NCBI RefSeq assembly: GCF_003997495.1
Contig: NZ_RZRU01000002.1
Location: 124,001-188,000, forward strand
DNA: 64,000 nucleotides
Reading direction: 5' to 3'
Source of the DNA: Mesorhizobium sp. M7A.F.Ca.US.008.03.1.1
GTDB lineage: Bacteria > Pseudomonadota > Alphaproteobacteria > Rhizobiales > Rhizobiaceae
The notes beneath the pieces are model-generated. The model made no database searches and was not told the origin of the DNA. It saw nothing but the letters and a program-made list of their open reading frames with translations. Of the stretch, positions 1-8,446 are shown piece after piece. A program made the translations under genes and the position numbers. Numbering within the stretch: position 1 is the stretch's first letter; each line of letters begins with the position of its first letter.

Positions 1-97
1 AACTGGCCGGTTGCCATAGCCCGGTAAATCCGGCGTGAAAAGCCGAGATTAATCAAGAGGATAGAGCCGATCTTTGATTCAATTTCACCGGGGCAGG

Positions 98-394
98 CTA
101 CGGGATCGACACCTCACGCGGTTCGACGAGGATGTCCGCCTCGATAGCGGCGTTGATGAACGCCGCCCTTGCCGCCGAGACTTCTTTCTTTCCCTCGAGC
201 ACGGCCAGACAGACCTTGCGGGCAACCATATGCTTTTGCCCGGTCGCAACCGGCCAGCGGTTCAGCAGGATGTCGGCAGCCTGAGCGACCCGCTCCACGT
301 TGAAGATCGAGTTTCGCGATCGACCGAGCGCAATCCTGACCGGCTCATCGAAACGCTGGTCTTGCACGATGCCACCCCCAAAGTCGGCATTCAT
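98..394 (-). CDS. DUF982 family small protein
   Basis: Small protein of 98 residues of the DUF982 family, which is very common in Mesorhizobium and has no known biochemical role. The family signature is visible in the C-terminal half: a Trp at about residue 47, then PVATGQKHMVARKVC, a Leu-Gly turn, and the closing ARAAFINAAIEADI helix. The start at 394 (MNADFGGG) is chosen because the family core begins soon after it; a longer frame upstream is Arg-rich and looks non-coding. It is transcribed away from the gene at 451. Three relatives lie at 20.5, 20.8 and 30.2 kb. Confidence 0.75.
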   Translation of the reverse strand: MNADFGGGIVQDQRFDEPVRIALGRSRNSIFNVERVAQAADILLNRWPVATGQKHMVARKVCLAVLEGKKEVSAARAAFINAAIEADILVEPREVSIP

Positions 395-450
395 CGATTC
401 GCGGCCTTCAACCCCGAGCAATGTGATAGGTTCCGCGCCAAAGGTGCAAG

Positions 451-708
451 ATGTCCGATTCCAGTGGCCAGAAAAATCCCAGGCTGATCGTCGTGGTCGC
501 GTTCGATCGCGGTGAGGATGGCGAGCTGTTCCCCGCCTTTGGACCCGCCGACCAGCAGAGCGAAGACCGCGCCATACGCACCGCCAGGGCTCTGGCGGCA
601 AAGCATGCCGGCGTCATCGCCTGGAGCCGCGAGGCCGATCCGACGCTGGGCGAATACGGCCCGCCGAACACGCTCTTCGTCAGCGGCGACGTACCTGACA
701 TGGAGTAA
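451..708 (+). CDS. Hypothetical protein, 85 aa
   Basis: Soluble protein of 85 residues that I do not recognise. It has no signal peptide or membrane segment. The N-terminal part (PRLIVVVAFDRGEDGELFPAF) alternates hydrophobic and acidic residues as a beta strand and loop would, followed by a helix rich in Ala and Arg. Codon use is typical of the genome and the frame is followed by a hairpin at about 750, both of which support a real gene. It is divergent from the DUF982 gene. Confidence 0.6.
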   Translation: MSDSSGQKNPRLIVVVAFDRGEDGELFPAFGPADQQSEDRAIRTARALAAKHAGVIAWSREADPTLGEYGPPNTLFVSGDVPDME

Positions 709-749
709 TGCCGCCCCCGGGTATCGACCCAAGCTCAGGACCGTCAAGC

Positions 750-783
750 AAAAGCCCGCCACGGTAAACCGGAGCGGGCCTTG
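750..783 (+). terminator. Hairpin terminator after the 451 gene
   Basis: GCCCGC and GCGGGC arms enclose a second short stem (CGGT/ACCG) with an AAA loop, flanked by AAA on the left and TT on the right. The U-tract is short, so it is a modest intrinsic terminator placed about 45 bases after the stop codon of the 451 gene. Confidence 0.5.
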
Positions 784-960
784 GAGGAGGACAAGGGGTG
801 GGACCCTCTCCTCTTGTTTCCACGGGGGGGTGTGGACCGCAATGACCATACGAAAGTTTTGCGGAGTGCAGGATCACAAGCCGGCGTGCCTGCATCACAA
901 TCCGGTGCACGCCGATATTGGGGGCGCTCACGAGATTGCGATCAGTTGGCGATAACCCGG

Positions 961-1110
961 CTAGATACGCCCGAGCACGACAAGCACGATGATGATGAGC
1001 AGCAAGAGCCCAAGGCCGCCGCCGCCATAGTAGCCGGTGCCGTAGAACGGACCGCCACCGAAGCCGCTGAGGCCGCCAAGCAGCGCAATGAGAAGAATGA
1101 AGCGCGCAGA
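961..1110 (-). pseudogene. Small glycine-rich membrane protein frame without a start codon
   Basis: Read on the minus strand this stretch encodes RFILLIALLGGLSGFGGG, a Gly/Tyr-rich middle (PFYGTGYYGGGG) and a hydrophobic C-terminus ending in LVVLGRI before a TAG stop at 961-963. That layout, two hydrophobic stretches around a glycine linker, is what tiny rhizobial membrane proteins look like. An in-frame TGA at 1111-1113 lies just upstream and there is no ATG or GTG before the first hydrophobic stretch. Either the start codon has been lost or a rare start such as ATT is used. This is inferred from composition only. Confidence 0.35.
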
Positions 1111-1164
1111 TCACGCGAAGGTGCCAGCGTGATTGCAGACCGAACGATTCTGCGCGCCCACTTG

Positions 1165-1860
1165 TCAGACGACGCCGTAGAACAGCCTGTATTGGACGCG
1201 CTTCATATAGTCCCGGTACTCCGGCGTGGCGGCCAGCAGCGCCTCTTCGCGCAGGATGCGGTGCACCTGGAAGAAGGTGATCACCGCGTAGACGGCTAGA
1301 TTGTAGAAGGAAAAAGCCGACATCAGGAAAAGGACATGGCCGGCAAGATAGCCGGCATAGATCGGATGCCGCACCAGGCGGTAGGCACCGCCCGTCATCA
1401 CGCCACGATTGCCCGGCAGAATAGCGAACGAACGCCCCAGCGACATCTTTCCCCAGATCACGAACCCCAACGCCAGGGCCTGCAGCGCCGCCGCAACATA
1501 GACCGGGATGATGGCCACGCCCGGCTCGAGGTCGATGAAGCCGACACCGAAGCTGGCGATCACGGAGACAACCACGGTGAGCGGGTTCCAGTCGCGAACC
1601 TGCGGCCGCCGCGACAGAAGCAGCCAGGTAAAGGTCAGGATCTCGGAAATCGCCAACAGCGCCACATTGATGCGCGTCGGATCGAGCATCAGGTGATATA
1701 CGCCGCGGTAGACGAACATGCCCGCGAAGGCCAGCGCGCAGATCCGAAAGAAACCTTCCCGCAAATCCACCAGGATTTCGCGCTTTCGGGCTGCGGACAA
1801 AATTCTGCCGTCACTGACGTGCGAAAGTGCCTCGCTTTTTGATATGAGCAATGCAAACAC
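1165..1860 (-). CDS. Isoprenylcysteine carboxyl methyltransferase family membrane protein
   Basis: Membrane protein of 231 residues with about five hydrophobic segments. The C-terminal half carries the ICMT/PEMT-type S-adenosylmethionine-binding signature: RLVRHPIYAGYLAGH, then REEALL and YRDYMKRVQYRL near the end. Bacterial members methylate unknown, probably lipid-like or small-molecule substrates, since protein prenylation is absent. The start is a GTG at 1860 preceded by GAGGGA. It is a single gene with no obvious partner; the thiamine operon downstream ends towards it. Confidence 0.8.
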   Translation of the reverse strand: MFALLISKSEALSHVSDGRILSAARKREILVDLREGFFRICALAFAGMFVYRGVYHLMLDPTRINVALLAISEILTFTWLLLSRRPQVRDWNPLTVVVSVIASFGVGFIDLEPGVAIIPVYVAAALQALALGFVIWGKMSLGRSFAILPGNRGVMTGGAYRLVRHPIYAGYLAGHVLFLMSAFSFYNLAVYAVITFFQVHRILREEALLAATPEYRDYMKRVQYRLFYGVV

Positions 1861-2002
1861 CCCGATGATCCCTCAAGGCGACCTTTGCACGCAACCATTG
1901 CCGGGCAGTTAATCAACAAGATCAGATCGGTATTAAATTGCCTGTCGGGGAGCCCAGGGCGCCACATTTAGACGACCCTGCTCCACGCGATCGCTCAGAA
2001 AT

Positions 2003-2036
2003 AGACTGGCAACCCAGGTCCCTTAGTTTTGCCAGG
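2003..2036 (-). terminator. Hairpin downstream of the thiamine transport operon
   Basis: CTGGCAA at 2005-2011 pairs with TTGCCAG at 2029-2035, seven base pairs around a 17-base loop, directly after the thiY stop. It lacks a U-tract on the minus strand, so it is only a weak candidate for the operon end. Confidence 0.3.
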
Positions 2037-3059
2037 CTAGCTCAGATAGTCGTTGCGGAAATAGCTCCCGAAATCCGGGCGTTGAGCAACCAGCTTGCCG
2101 TCGGCATCGCGCAAAATGCCGGAGGCGAAGAGATAGTCGCCGATCGCTTCCATCTTGGCCGGATCCATCGTCCCGATGGCGCCGCTTTGGCTGCGTAGAT
2201 AATGGCCGTCGATCAATGCCTTCAGCGAGGCGTGGATCAGCGCCGGACTGGGCAAGGCATCCTTGTTTGCAGCGATCAGCAGGCCTGCCGCATCTTCGGG
2301 GTGGTCGACCGCGAACTGGTAGCCGCGCCGTGTCGCCTGGACAAAGGCGGCCGCGGACTCAGGGTTAGCCTGGAGATAGGCTTCGCTCGAAGAGATCAGT
2401 GTCGTGTGCTCGTCAGGCACGCCATAATCGGCATAGACGAAGCTGCGCTGTTTGACGCCCTTGAGTTCGGCCTCGACACCCTCCCAGGTCGAGACTTCAA
2501 GCGTGAAATCGACCGACCCATTGGCCAGCGCCTCATAGGCTGAGGTGCCGAGCGTCACCGTCTCGAAATTGCCCTTGCCGCCATCACGGCGGATGATGGT
2601 CGATATCAGCGCGTTTTCCCAGGCACTGCCGAAGCCGCCATAGATCAGGCCGTCAAGACTTCTTGGGCTTTTGATCTCGTTGCGTGCCGCATTAAACACC
2701 ACGCGGCCGGTTTCGGACTGCACCACCGCATAGACGCCCTTCAGATCCGCCCCGGCGGTTTTCTGGGTGAACAGGCTGATGGTGCCGTTGATGCCGAAAT
2801 CAGCGACGCGGTTTGCGACCAGCGTGCCCGCACCGGTATCGCTATAGGGCAGGATGTCGACCGCGAGCCCGGCCTCGCGATAAAACCCTTTGTCGCGGGC
2901 CACAAACAGTCCGATGTGGTTGGTGTTGACCGTCCAGTCGAGGGCGACGGTGACCTTTTTTGCCGCCGATTGTGCCTGGGCTCGCCTTGCTCCGGCAACG
3001 AGCGGAAGGCCGGTGGCAAGGGTCAGCAGCAAGGCCTGTCGGCGCGTCAAGTCAGTCAT
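2037..3059 (-). CDS. thiY: ABC transporter substrate-binding protein, thiamine precursor (NMT1/THI5-like)
   Basis: Periplasmic binding protein of 340 residues for an HMP-type thiamine precursor, inferred from the riboswitch upstream. A Tat/Sec-like leader (MTDLTRRQALLLTLATGLPL, cut near AQA) is followed by the NMT1/THI5 fold, with the family start VTVALDWTVNTNHIGLFVA and KGFYREAGLAVDI. Related yeast enzymes synthesise the pyrimidine, while bacterial members bind it. The start ATG overlaps the end of the ATPase gene (ATGA type), so the two are translationally coupled. It is the last gene of the riboswitch-led operon. Confidence 0.88.
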   Translation of the reverse strand: MTDLTRRQALLLTLATGLPLVAGARRAQAQSAAKKVTVALDWTVNTNHIGLFVARDKGFYREAGLAVDILPYSDTGAGTLVANRVADFGINGTISLFTQKTAGADLKGVYAVVQSETGRVVFNAARNEIKSPRSLDGLIYGGFGSAWENALISTIIRRDGGKGNFETVTLGTSAYEALANGSVDFTLEVSTWEGVEAELKGVKQRSFVYADYGVPDEHTTLISSSEAYLQANPESAAAFVQATRRGYQFAVDHPEDAAGLLIAANKDALPSPALIHASLKALIDGHYLRSQSGAIGTMDPAKMEAIGDYLFASGILRDADGKLVAQRPDFGSYFRNDYLS

Positions 3060-3820
3060 GGTCGTGTCCTTTGGATGGATTGGGGGTTGAGGATGATGTC
3101 GAGAATCTCGGCCTCGAGCGCGCTTGCTTGCCGCGCGTGTTCGCCGCCAAGGCAGCGCGGGCGCGAAAACGGCACCTTGATTTCACGCACGATGCTGGCC
3201 GGACGCGCCGACAGCACATAGATGCGGTCGGACAGGAACACGGCTTCGCGCACATCATGGGTGATCAAGAGCGCCGTCCAGCGGTGGTGCCGCCACATCT
3301 GTTCGAGCCAGCGCTGCATCGCGGTGCGGGTCAGTGCATCGAGCGCGCCGAACGGCTCGTCGAGCAAAAGCATGTCGCGCTGCTGCACCACCGTGCGCAG
3401 CAAGGCCGCGCGCTGGCGCATGCCGCCGGACAGCTGCGCGGGAAAATGCCGCTCGAAGCCGGCAAGCCCGAATTCGGCAAACAACGGCGCAACGCACGCC
3501 CGCGCCGCCTGTCTCCTCATGCCTTGCACTTCGAGCCCGAGCGTCGTGTTGTCGAGAATGCGCCGCCACGGCATCAGCGCGTCGCGTTGCGGCATGAAGG
3601 CGAAGTGCCTGCCGTGGTCATCGAGGCGCGCGCCGTCGAACAACATCTCGCCCTCGCCATGCTCGGCGCCGGTCAGAAGCTGGAAGAGCGTCGACTTGCC
3701 GGCGCCGGAGGGCCCAAGGATCGAGACGAATTCACCAGCGCCGACGCTGAGCGAAATATCGGCCAGCACGTCGAGCCCACCGAACGCCTTGCGCACATGC
3801 CGCAGTTCGAGCCGGCTCAT
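3056..3820 (-). CDS. thiZ: ABC transporter ATPase, thiamine precursor uptake
   Basis: ATP-binding subunit of 254 residues that powers the importer made with the neighbouring permease and binding protein. Visible motifs are Walker A GPSGAGKST at about residue 36, the signature LSGGMRQRAALLR, Walker B MLLLDEPFGALD, and the switch His in LLITHDVREA. This is the NitT/TauT/ThiZ class of importer ATPases. It overlaps the permease stop and the binding-protein start by four bases each, a tightly coupled operon. The substrate assignment comes from the TPP riboswitch and YkoF, not from the ATPase sequence. Confidence 0.9.
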   Translation of the reverse strand: MSRLELRHVRKAFGGLDVLADISLSVGAGEFVSILGPSGAGKSTLFQLLTGAEHGEGEMLFDGARLDDHGRHFAFMPQRDALMPWRRILDNTTLGLEVQGMRRQAARACVAPLFAEFGLAGFERHFPAQLSGGMRQRAALLRTVVQQRDMLLLDEPFGALDALTRTAMQRWLEQMWRHHRWTALLITHDVREAVFLSDRIYVLSARPASIVREIKVPFSRPRCLGGEHARQASALEAEILDIILNPQSIQRTRP

Positions 3821-4632
3821 CGCCGCGGCCCCTTCCCCTCGGTTTTCTTGCCGGCCCGCTCCCAGGGCATGGCAAGCCGCTGCACCAGTACAGTCAACCC
3901 AAACAGAATAAGAGTCAGCGCCGCGCTGACACCGACGGCGGCAAGAACCAGATCAGGCCGGAAATTGTTCTTGGCATTGAGCATGTAGATGCCCAGTCCC
4001 TTCGCGGCACCGGCATATTCGGCGAAGATCGCGCCAACCACCGCATAGGTGATGGAGATCCTCAACCCAGCAAAGAAGTAAGGCAGCGCCGAAGGCAGCC
4101 GCGCCAGCAGGAAGATACGCCAGCGCCCTGCCCCCATGGCGCGCAGCATTTGTCCGATCTCGACCTCGGTCGACTCATAGCCCTCGACCAATGCAACCAG
4201 CATCGGAAAGAAGGTAACCAGCGCCACCAGCATGATCTTGGGCGCCAGCCCGAAGCCGAACCACAGCACCACCAGCGGCGCGATCGCCACCAGCGGCAAG
4301 GTCTGGCTGACGATGAAGACGGGAAACAGCGCACGCCGCAGCGGCTGGTAGAAGTCGACCAGCATCGACAGCACGAAGGCGGCGCTGAGCGAACAGGCAA
4401 AGCCAAGCAGCGTGGCGCCGATGGTCGGAAGGGCGTTGTCGGCCAGCGCCTCGCGATTGAGCATCGCTTGCTCGAAGACGCGTGACGGCGCAGGCAGTAT
4501 CGTCGGCCTGATGCCGGAATAGATGGCATAAAGCTCCCACGCCAGCAGGAGCAAACCGACTGAGATAATGGCCGGCATTGCCTTGACAAGAAAGCTCGCG
4601 ATCGGGCGCGAAGCGACTGATGATGAGACCAC
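3817..4632 (-). CDS. thiX: ABC transporter permease, thiamine precursor uptake
   Basis: Inner-membrane permease of 271 residues with about six hydrophobic segments (for example IISVGLLLLAWELYAI near the start and LILFGLTVLVQ near the end). The BPD-type EAA loop is recognisable around MGAGRWRIFLLARLPSALPY, which docks on the ATPase. It belongs to the SsuC/TauC/ThiX branch. It begins 38 bases after the YkoF gene and its stop overlaps the ATPase start, so it sits inside the riboswitch-controlled operon. Confidence 0.88.
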   Translation of the reverse strand: MVSSSVASRPIASFLVKAMPAIISVGLLLLAWELYAIYSGIRPTILPAPSRVFEQAMLNREALADNALPTIGATLLGFACSLSAAFVLSMLVDFYQPLRRALFPVFIVSQTLPLVAIAPLVVLWFGFGLAPKIMLVALVTFFPMLVALVEGYESTEVEIGQMLRAMGAGRWRIFLLARLPSALPYFFAGLRISITYAVVGAIFAEYAGAAKGLGIYMLNAKNNFRPDLVLAAVGVSAALTLILFGLTVLVQRLAMPWERAGKKTEGKGPRR

Positions 4633-4670
4633 GGGAGATAACCTTTGACGGCCGCGAGAGCGGCGCGGCT

Positions 4671-5279
4671 TTAGACAGCCGACGGGCTGTTGGCCGAGAC
4701 CGTGACGTCGAGGGTTACGTGGCCGGCGCCTGGTCCGAAGCGGCAGAAAGCCTCGTCCAGCGCCGAAAAGATCGCATTGGCATCACCGCGCAGTTTCGTG
4801 CAGAAATGCTTCGAACGCTCATAGACGCCGGACCGCTTGAGAAAATCTATGCAGCCGTAGATCTCTTCCATGTGGTCGTCGGTGCCCATCACATAGAGCG
4901 AGAACTGTGCTGCCGCCGGCTGGCCGGTGACAGCAGCATTGCGCACCGCCGCGATGGCCGCATCCTTGCGCGGGCCGAGTGGCCCGACAGGCCCGCCAAG
5001 GGCATCGGAGCGGCAGATCGGATCGTCCGGCTCGCCAGGGCAGCCGCGCGAGATGGTAGCCGACAACACGCAATGTTTGCCGCTGCGTGCCGCCGCCACG
5101 AAGAGGTCGCGCATGGCAGGAAAGAGCACTTCGGGCGGCCCGACCAGCAAGGTCGAGATGTCGTCGGTCTCGATCCTGAGCTTGTCGCGCCAGGCATCGA
5201 GCGCACCGAGCGCGCCAAGGATTACACCGACGAAATCGTCGGTCATGGGATATAGGGAAATCTGTGCGCCTGAAAACAT
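4671..5279 (-). CDS. ykoF: YkoF-like thiamine/HMP-binding protein
   Basis: Soluble protein of 202 residues with two copies of the YkoF-type domain: one from the start (MFSGAQISLYPMTDDFV) and one beginning near AAQFSLYVMGTDDHMEEIY. In Bacillus, YkoF binds thiamine and is encoded with an HMP transporter. The start at 5279 is taken because it lies about 8 bases after the TPP aptamer and is preceded by GAGGCGGG; a longer frame would run through the riboswitch. It is the first gene of the operon, before the permease, ATPase and binding protein, and may deliver or buffer the imported ligand. Confidence 0.85.
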   Translation of the reverse strand: MFSGAQISLYPMTDDFVGVILGALGALDAWRDKLRIETDDISTLLVGPPEVLFPAMRDLFVAAARSGKHCVLSATISRGCPGEPDDPICRSDALGGPVGPLGPRKDAAIAAVRNAAVTGQPAAAQFSLYVMGTDDHMEEIYGCIDFLKRSGVYERSKHFCTKLRGDANAIFSALDEAFCRFGPGAGHVTLDVTVSANSPSAV

Positions 5280-5285
5280 CGCCCG

Positions 5286-5378
5286 CCTCGCTCCGCTGGT
5301 ATTACCCAGATCAGCTTCTAGGGTCTGTGGGCTTGCCGCCCCCGTCTCAGCCCCGACCGTACGGAGCACCCCTGTGGA
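5286..5378 (-). promoter_or_regulatory. TPP riboswitch (THI element)
   Basis: On the minus strand the conserved THI-box blocks appear in order: ACAGGGGTGC, then GGGGCTGAGAC, then GACCCTAGAAGCTGATCTGG and GTAATACCAGCGGAGCGAG. These are the P2/P3 junction and P4/P5 pyrophosphate-sensing parts of the TPP aptamer. The aptamer ends only a few bases before the ykoF ribosome-binding site (GAGGCGGG) and ATG, which favours control of translation initiation over transcription termination (inference). It links the whole downstream ABC operon to thiamine supply. Confidence 0.93.
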
Positions 5379-5577
5379 TGTGCGCCTTAAAGCATCATTC
5401 GAGTTGAAGGGAAAGCCGTTTTTTCAGCACACTGCGCCAAAAGGATTGCGCCAGTCGTGGTGCGCCTGAGCGGAATTTTGTCGGGAACCTTCACTGCCGC
5501 GACCGGTTGTCCCCATAGTCGCGATGCGATCACCTTCATAAGAATGAGCGACGAGTTCACAGAAATGGAGACAAACC

Positions 5578-5907
5578 ATGTTCATGAAAATCCTCGCAGC
5601 TTCGGCTCTCACCATTGGCCTGGCCACATCAGCCATGGCGCAAAGTGCTGGCGATAACAGCGCGAATGGCGGTGGCAGCGGCCGGTCGGTGACGGTCGAC
5701 CCAAAAACCCCTGCTTCGCCGAGCCCGGTCGACCCCGACACTGTCGACCCGGGCACGACCAACAGCACGACCGGCACGGTTGGGGACTTGAATTCAAACG
5801 CGGATCAGAACTGCCCGGCAAGTCCGCAAGGGGCGCAGGCAAATGCCAACGGCACCTCCCCAGGCACCACCTCGCCGACAGTCAACGACAACAATTGCGG
5901 CAAGTAA
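5578..5907 (+). CDS. Small secreted protein, Asn/Pro/Thr-rich
   Basis: Secreted or periplasmic protein of 109 residues of unknown function. Residues 1-21 form a signal peptide (MFMKILAASALTIGLATSAMA with a clear AxA cut site). The mature part is low in hydrophobics and rich in Asn, Pro, Thr, Gly and Asp, so probably unstructured; two Cys (in QNCPAS and DNNCGK) could form one disulfide. GGAG lies seven bases before the start, and a strong terminator follows 20 bases after the stop, so it is a monocistronic unit. Confidence 0.75.
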   Translation: MFMKILAASALTIGLATSAMAQSAGDNSANGGGSGRSVTVDPKTPASPSPVDPDTVDPGTTNSTTGTVGDLNSNADQNCPASPQGAQANANGTSPGTTSPTVNDNNCGK

Positions 5908-5928
5908 TCTGTTGCACGCAATCGAACC

Positions 5929-5963
5929 AAAGCCGCGGAGCACAATTTCCGCGGCTTTCTTCT
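5929..5963 (+). terminator. Rho-independent terminator
   Basis: Perfect 11-bp arms AAAGCCGCGGA (5929-5939) and TCCGCGGCTTT (5948-5958) around an 8-base loop, with T-rich sequence after it. It ends the 5578 gene and, being symmetric with an A-tract on the other side, can also stop msrA transcription arriving from the right. Confidence 0.8.
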
Positions 5964-6005
5964 ACCACCAAGCGAGGATCGGGGTTTTTGGCACAAGCTT
6001 GAACT

Positions 6006-6524
6006 CTACGAAACCGCCTTTTCGCGGACCGGCAGCTTCCAGCCCGGCCTGACGAAGTGGCAGGTGTATCCGTTGGGATATTTCTCCAGATAGTCCTGAT
6101 GCTCGGGCTCGGCTTCCCAGAAGGGGCCAACGGGTGCGACTTCGGTGACGACCTTGCCCGGCCACAGGCCCGAGGCATCGACATCGGCGATGGTGTCCTC
6201 GGCGACGCGCTTCTGTTCGTCGCTGGTGTAATAGATCGCCGAGCGATAGCTCATCCCGACATCGTTGCCCTGGCGGTTGCGGGTCGTCGGATCGTGGATC
6301 TGGAAAAAGCGCTCCAGCAGCGTGCGATAGCTTATGATGGCCGGATCGAAATTGATCTCGATGGCTTCAGCGTGGCTGCCGTGGTGGCGGTAGGTGGCGT
6401 TGGGCACGTCGCCGCCGCTGTAGCCGACACGGGTGGAGATGACGCCGGGATAGCGCCGTATCAAATCCTGCATGCCCCAGAAACAGCCGCCGGCAAGGAC
6501 TGCACGTTCGGTCGAAGTCGCCAT
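6006..6524 (-). CDS. msrA: Peptide-methionine (S)-S-oxide reductase
   Basis: MsrA, 172 residues, reduces methionine-S-sulfoxide in oxidised proteins with thioredoxin as electron donor. The catalytic motif [10 protein letters not shown] lies at about residues 12-21, with the nucleophilic Cys. Other MsrA blocks are [20 protein letters not shown] and [17 protein letters not shown], the latter holding a likely resolving Cys. The start at 6524 (MATSTER) is chosen because GAGGAGACGTGAC immediately precedes it; an upstream frame lacks a ribosome site. It stands alone, facing the terminator at 5.93 kb. Confidence 0.95.
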   Translation of the reverse strand: MATSTERAVLAGGCFWGMQDLIRRYPGVISTRVGYSGGDVPNATYRHHGSHAEAIEINFDPAIISYRTLLERFFQIHDPTTRNRQGNDVGMSYRSAIYYTSDEQKRVAEDTIADVDASGLWPGKVVTEVAPVGPFWEAEPEHQDYLEKYPNGYTCHFVRPGWKLPVREKAVS

Positions 6525-6606
6525 GTCACGTCTCCTCAAAAGCAAGTGGTCTCGCCATAAATGGGCATTATCACCTGCTTCGTCCAGCGGACGCGGTGGA
6601 TCTACT

Positions 6607-8169
6607 TCAATTGCTCGGTTGGGCGAGGCTGTCGATCAAACCCGGCTGTTTCACGCCGGGCGGAATGGCGGCAAAGCTGATCGCCACCGGTGGTGCCCTG
6701 AGCGACCAGTCGAAAAGAACGGTCTTGACCGGGATATTGCCCAGCCACGCCAGCAGCCGAGGCGGCACGCCACTCCCGGGCCAGACCAGGAGCATGCCGT
6801 GATCGCGCAGCCGCTGGCTGGTGATCCAGGGGGCGAGCCGCATGTCGAGGTCCGTGAAGATCGACGGCTTGTCATAGGCGTTGAGGCCCGCCAGCAACGC
6901 GATGCGGGTATCGCCGCCGACGACATCGAGCCGACCGGGCACTGCCGCATGCCAGACGGCCTCGGCTTCGTCCGAGATCTGCCGCGCCGGCCAGCAGACG
7001 GCATCCATGCGCCCGCGCAAATTGCAGCTCGTCCAGCGGATGCCCGCATAGGCGCCGGACATGCCGACAATGCAGACGAACGCGCAGATCGACAGCCATC
7101 GCATCTCGATGGCGCCGAGCCGATGACCCAGCAAGGCGATCGCCACAATGCCTACAAGATTGTACATCGGCGCGCCCCAGGCCTCGCCGGCGCCGGTGAA
7201 CAGCGAGGCCACCATGACAAGCACCGCCGGACCAAGCCCCATCCACACGAGATAGGCCAGCGTGCCGCGTTCGACGGGCTGTTCCGGCGCGGGCGAACGC
7301 CGCAACAGCCCCGATATCGCCAGCACCAGCAATAAGCCGCAGAGCCCCGCTATCTGGACGCCGATATAGTAAAGGCGGGCGCGGTGGACCAACACCCATT
7401 CATCGCGGCCGGCGACATAGGTCAGCGGCAGGAAATCGATGCGGTAGAGCTGGACGGCCAGCGGCGCGGCGGCGGCGAGGAAAACCGCGAGCCCAAGCCA
7501 GGGCCAGGGCGTGGCGAGCCGATTGCGTGCCCGTGTGTCCGACAACAGCCAGATCGCGCCGAAGAGCAACAGCAGCCCGGTGGAAAACTTGGCATAGAGC
7601 CCGACGCCCGACACCAGTCCGAGCGCCAGCCACCAGCCCGGCCCACCGCCACGGCCTGCACGCCACAACAGCCAGCAGATAGCGGCCCAGAAGGGCATCT
7701 GCGCGTAGTCATGATTGAACTGCGGTGTCGGCCAGCCGAAGAAATACAATGAGGGCATCAAAAGCACGGCGGCCAGCGCGCGGGTTCTCCCGAGCATGTC
7801 GCGGCCCAGCAGGTAGACGAAGACGAAGGTCGCCGAGACGACAAGCTGGGCGAGCAGATATTGCGGCCAGCGGAACGATCCGGTCAGAAGATGGCTGATC
7901 TCGAGCAGCCAGCCGGGAAGCTGCGGATGCTTGTAGGTCAAAAGCACCCATTCGCGGCCCCACATGAAGCTCTCGACGACATCGCCGGGCGGGGCGGCAT
8001 CGACGAGCGCCGGCACCACGGTCCAGCACAGGATCTGCGTCAGGCATAAAAGCGCCAGGCCGGCTTCTGGATAGGGCGTCAGCCCCGGCCAGATCGACTG
8101 CCGCCAGTCGCCTGGAACAGAACTGCCGACCGGCAGCCAACCGTTCATGGGTTCGTCGATTCGCGTCAT
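6607..8169 (-). CDS. GT39/ArnT-like membrane glycosyltransferase
   Basis: Integral membrane protein of 520 residues with about eleven hydrophobic segments and a soluble C-terminal region. It resembles the dolichyl/undecaprenyl-phosphate-sugar glycosyltransferases (GT-C fold, PMT/ArnT-like). The first periplasmic loop holds the acidic catalytic-type stretch [13 protein letters not shown] and then [11 protein letters not shown], as in rhizobial family members. Such enzymes use a polyprenyl-phosphate-linked sugar to decorate lipid or protein outside the membrane; the acceptor cannot be told from sequence. It is a single gene. Confidence 0.8.
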   Translation of the reverse strand: MTRIDEPMNGWLPVGSSVPGDWRQSIWPGLTPYPEAGLALLCLTQILCWTVVPALVDAAPPGDVVESFMWGREWVLLTYKHPQLPGWLLEISHLLTGSFRWPQYLLAQLVVSATFVFVYLLGRDMLGRTRALAAVLLMPSLYFFGWPTPQFNHDYAQMPFWAAICWLLWRAGRGGGPGWWLALGLVSGVGLYAKFSTGLLLLFGAIWLLSDTRARNRLATPWPWLGLAVFLAAAAPLAVQLYRIDFLPLTYVAGRDEWVLVHRARLYYIGVQIAGLCGLLLVLAISGLLRRSPAPEQPVERGTLAYLVWMGLGPAVLVMVASLFTGAGEAWGAPMYNLVGIVAIALLGHRLGAIEMRWLSICAFVCIVGMSGAYAGIRWTSCNLRGRMDAVCWPARQISDEAEAVWHAAVPGRLDVVGGDTRIALLAGLNAYDKPSIFTDLDMRLAPWITSQRLRDHGMLLVWPGSGVPPRLLAWLGNIPVKTVLFDWSLRAPPVAISFAAIPPGVKQPGLIDSLAQPSN

Positions 8170-8446
8170 GCGGTGGATAAATCACACCGGACGGTTTTTC
8201 GAACAGCCCAGAACTCAAAGCTTACGAAAATGTATACTTGGCCGACCATGGCAAAACCAAGATTGAGGCAGAGTTTCGCGCCACCATGCCGCCTCTCCCA
8301 TCATCACATGCCAGCAAGACAACAATGGAACACGCTATCCCGCAGCACCCTGAACATGCCGGGCATAGCGAATGGGCGTGATCGCGGCAGGCGTCGCCTA
8401 CGCCTGATCGGCTCCCGTCCCCAAGAAAGCATCCAGGATTTGAAAA

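Noticed and set aside
781-1299. Long plus-strand frame rich in Ala, Arg and Glu
   Set aside because: It runs antiparallel to the end of the methyltransferase-like gene and the small glycine-rich frame, with the composition typical of a high-GC shadow.
5286-5369. Extension of ykoF to a start at 5369
   Set aside because: The extra 30 codons coincide with the conserved TPP aptamer, so they are untranslated leader.
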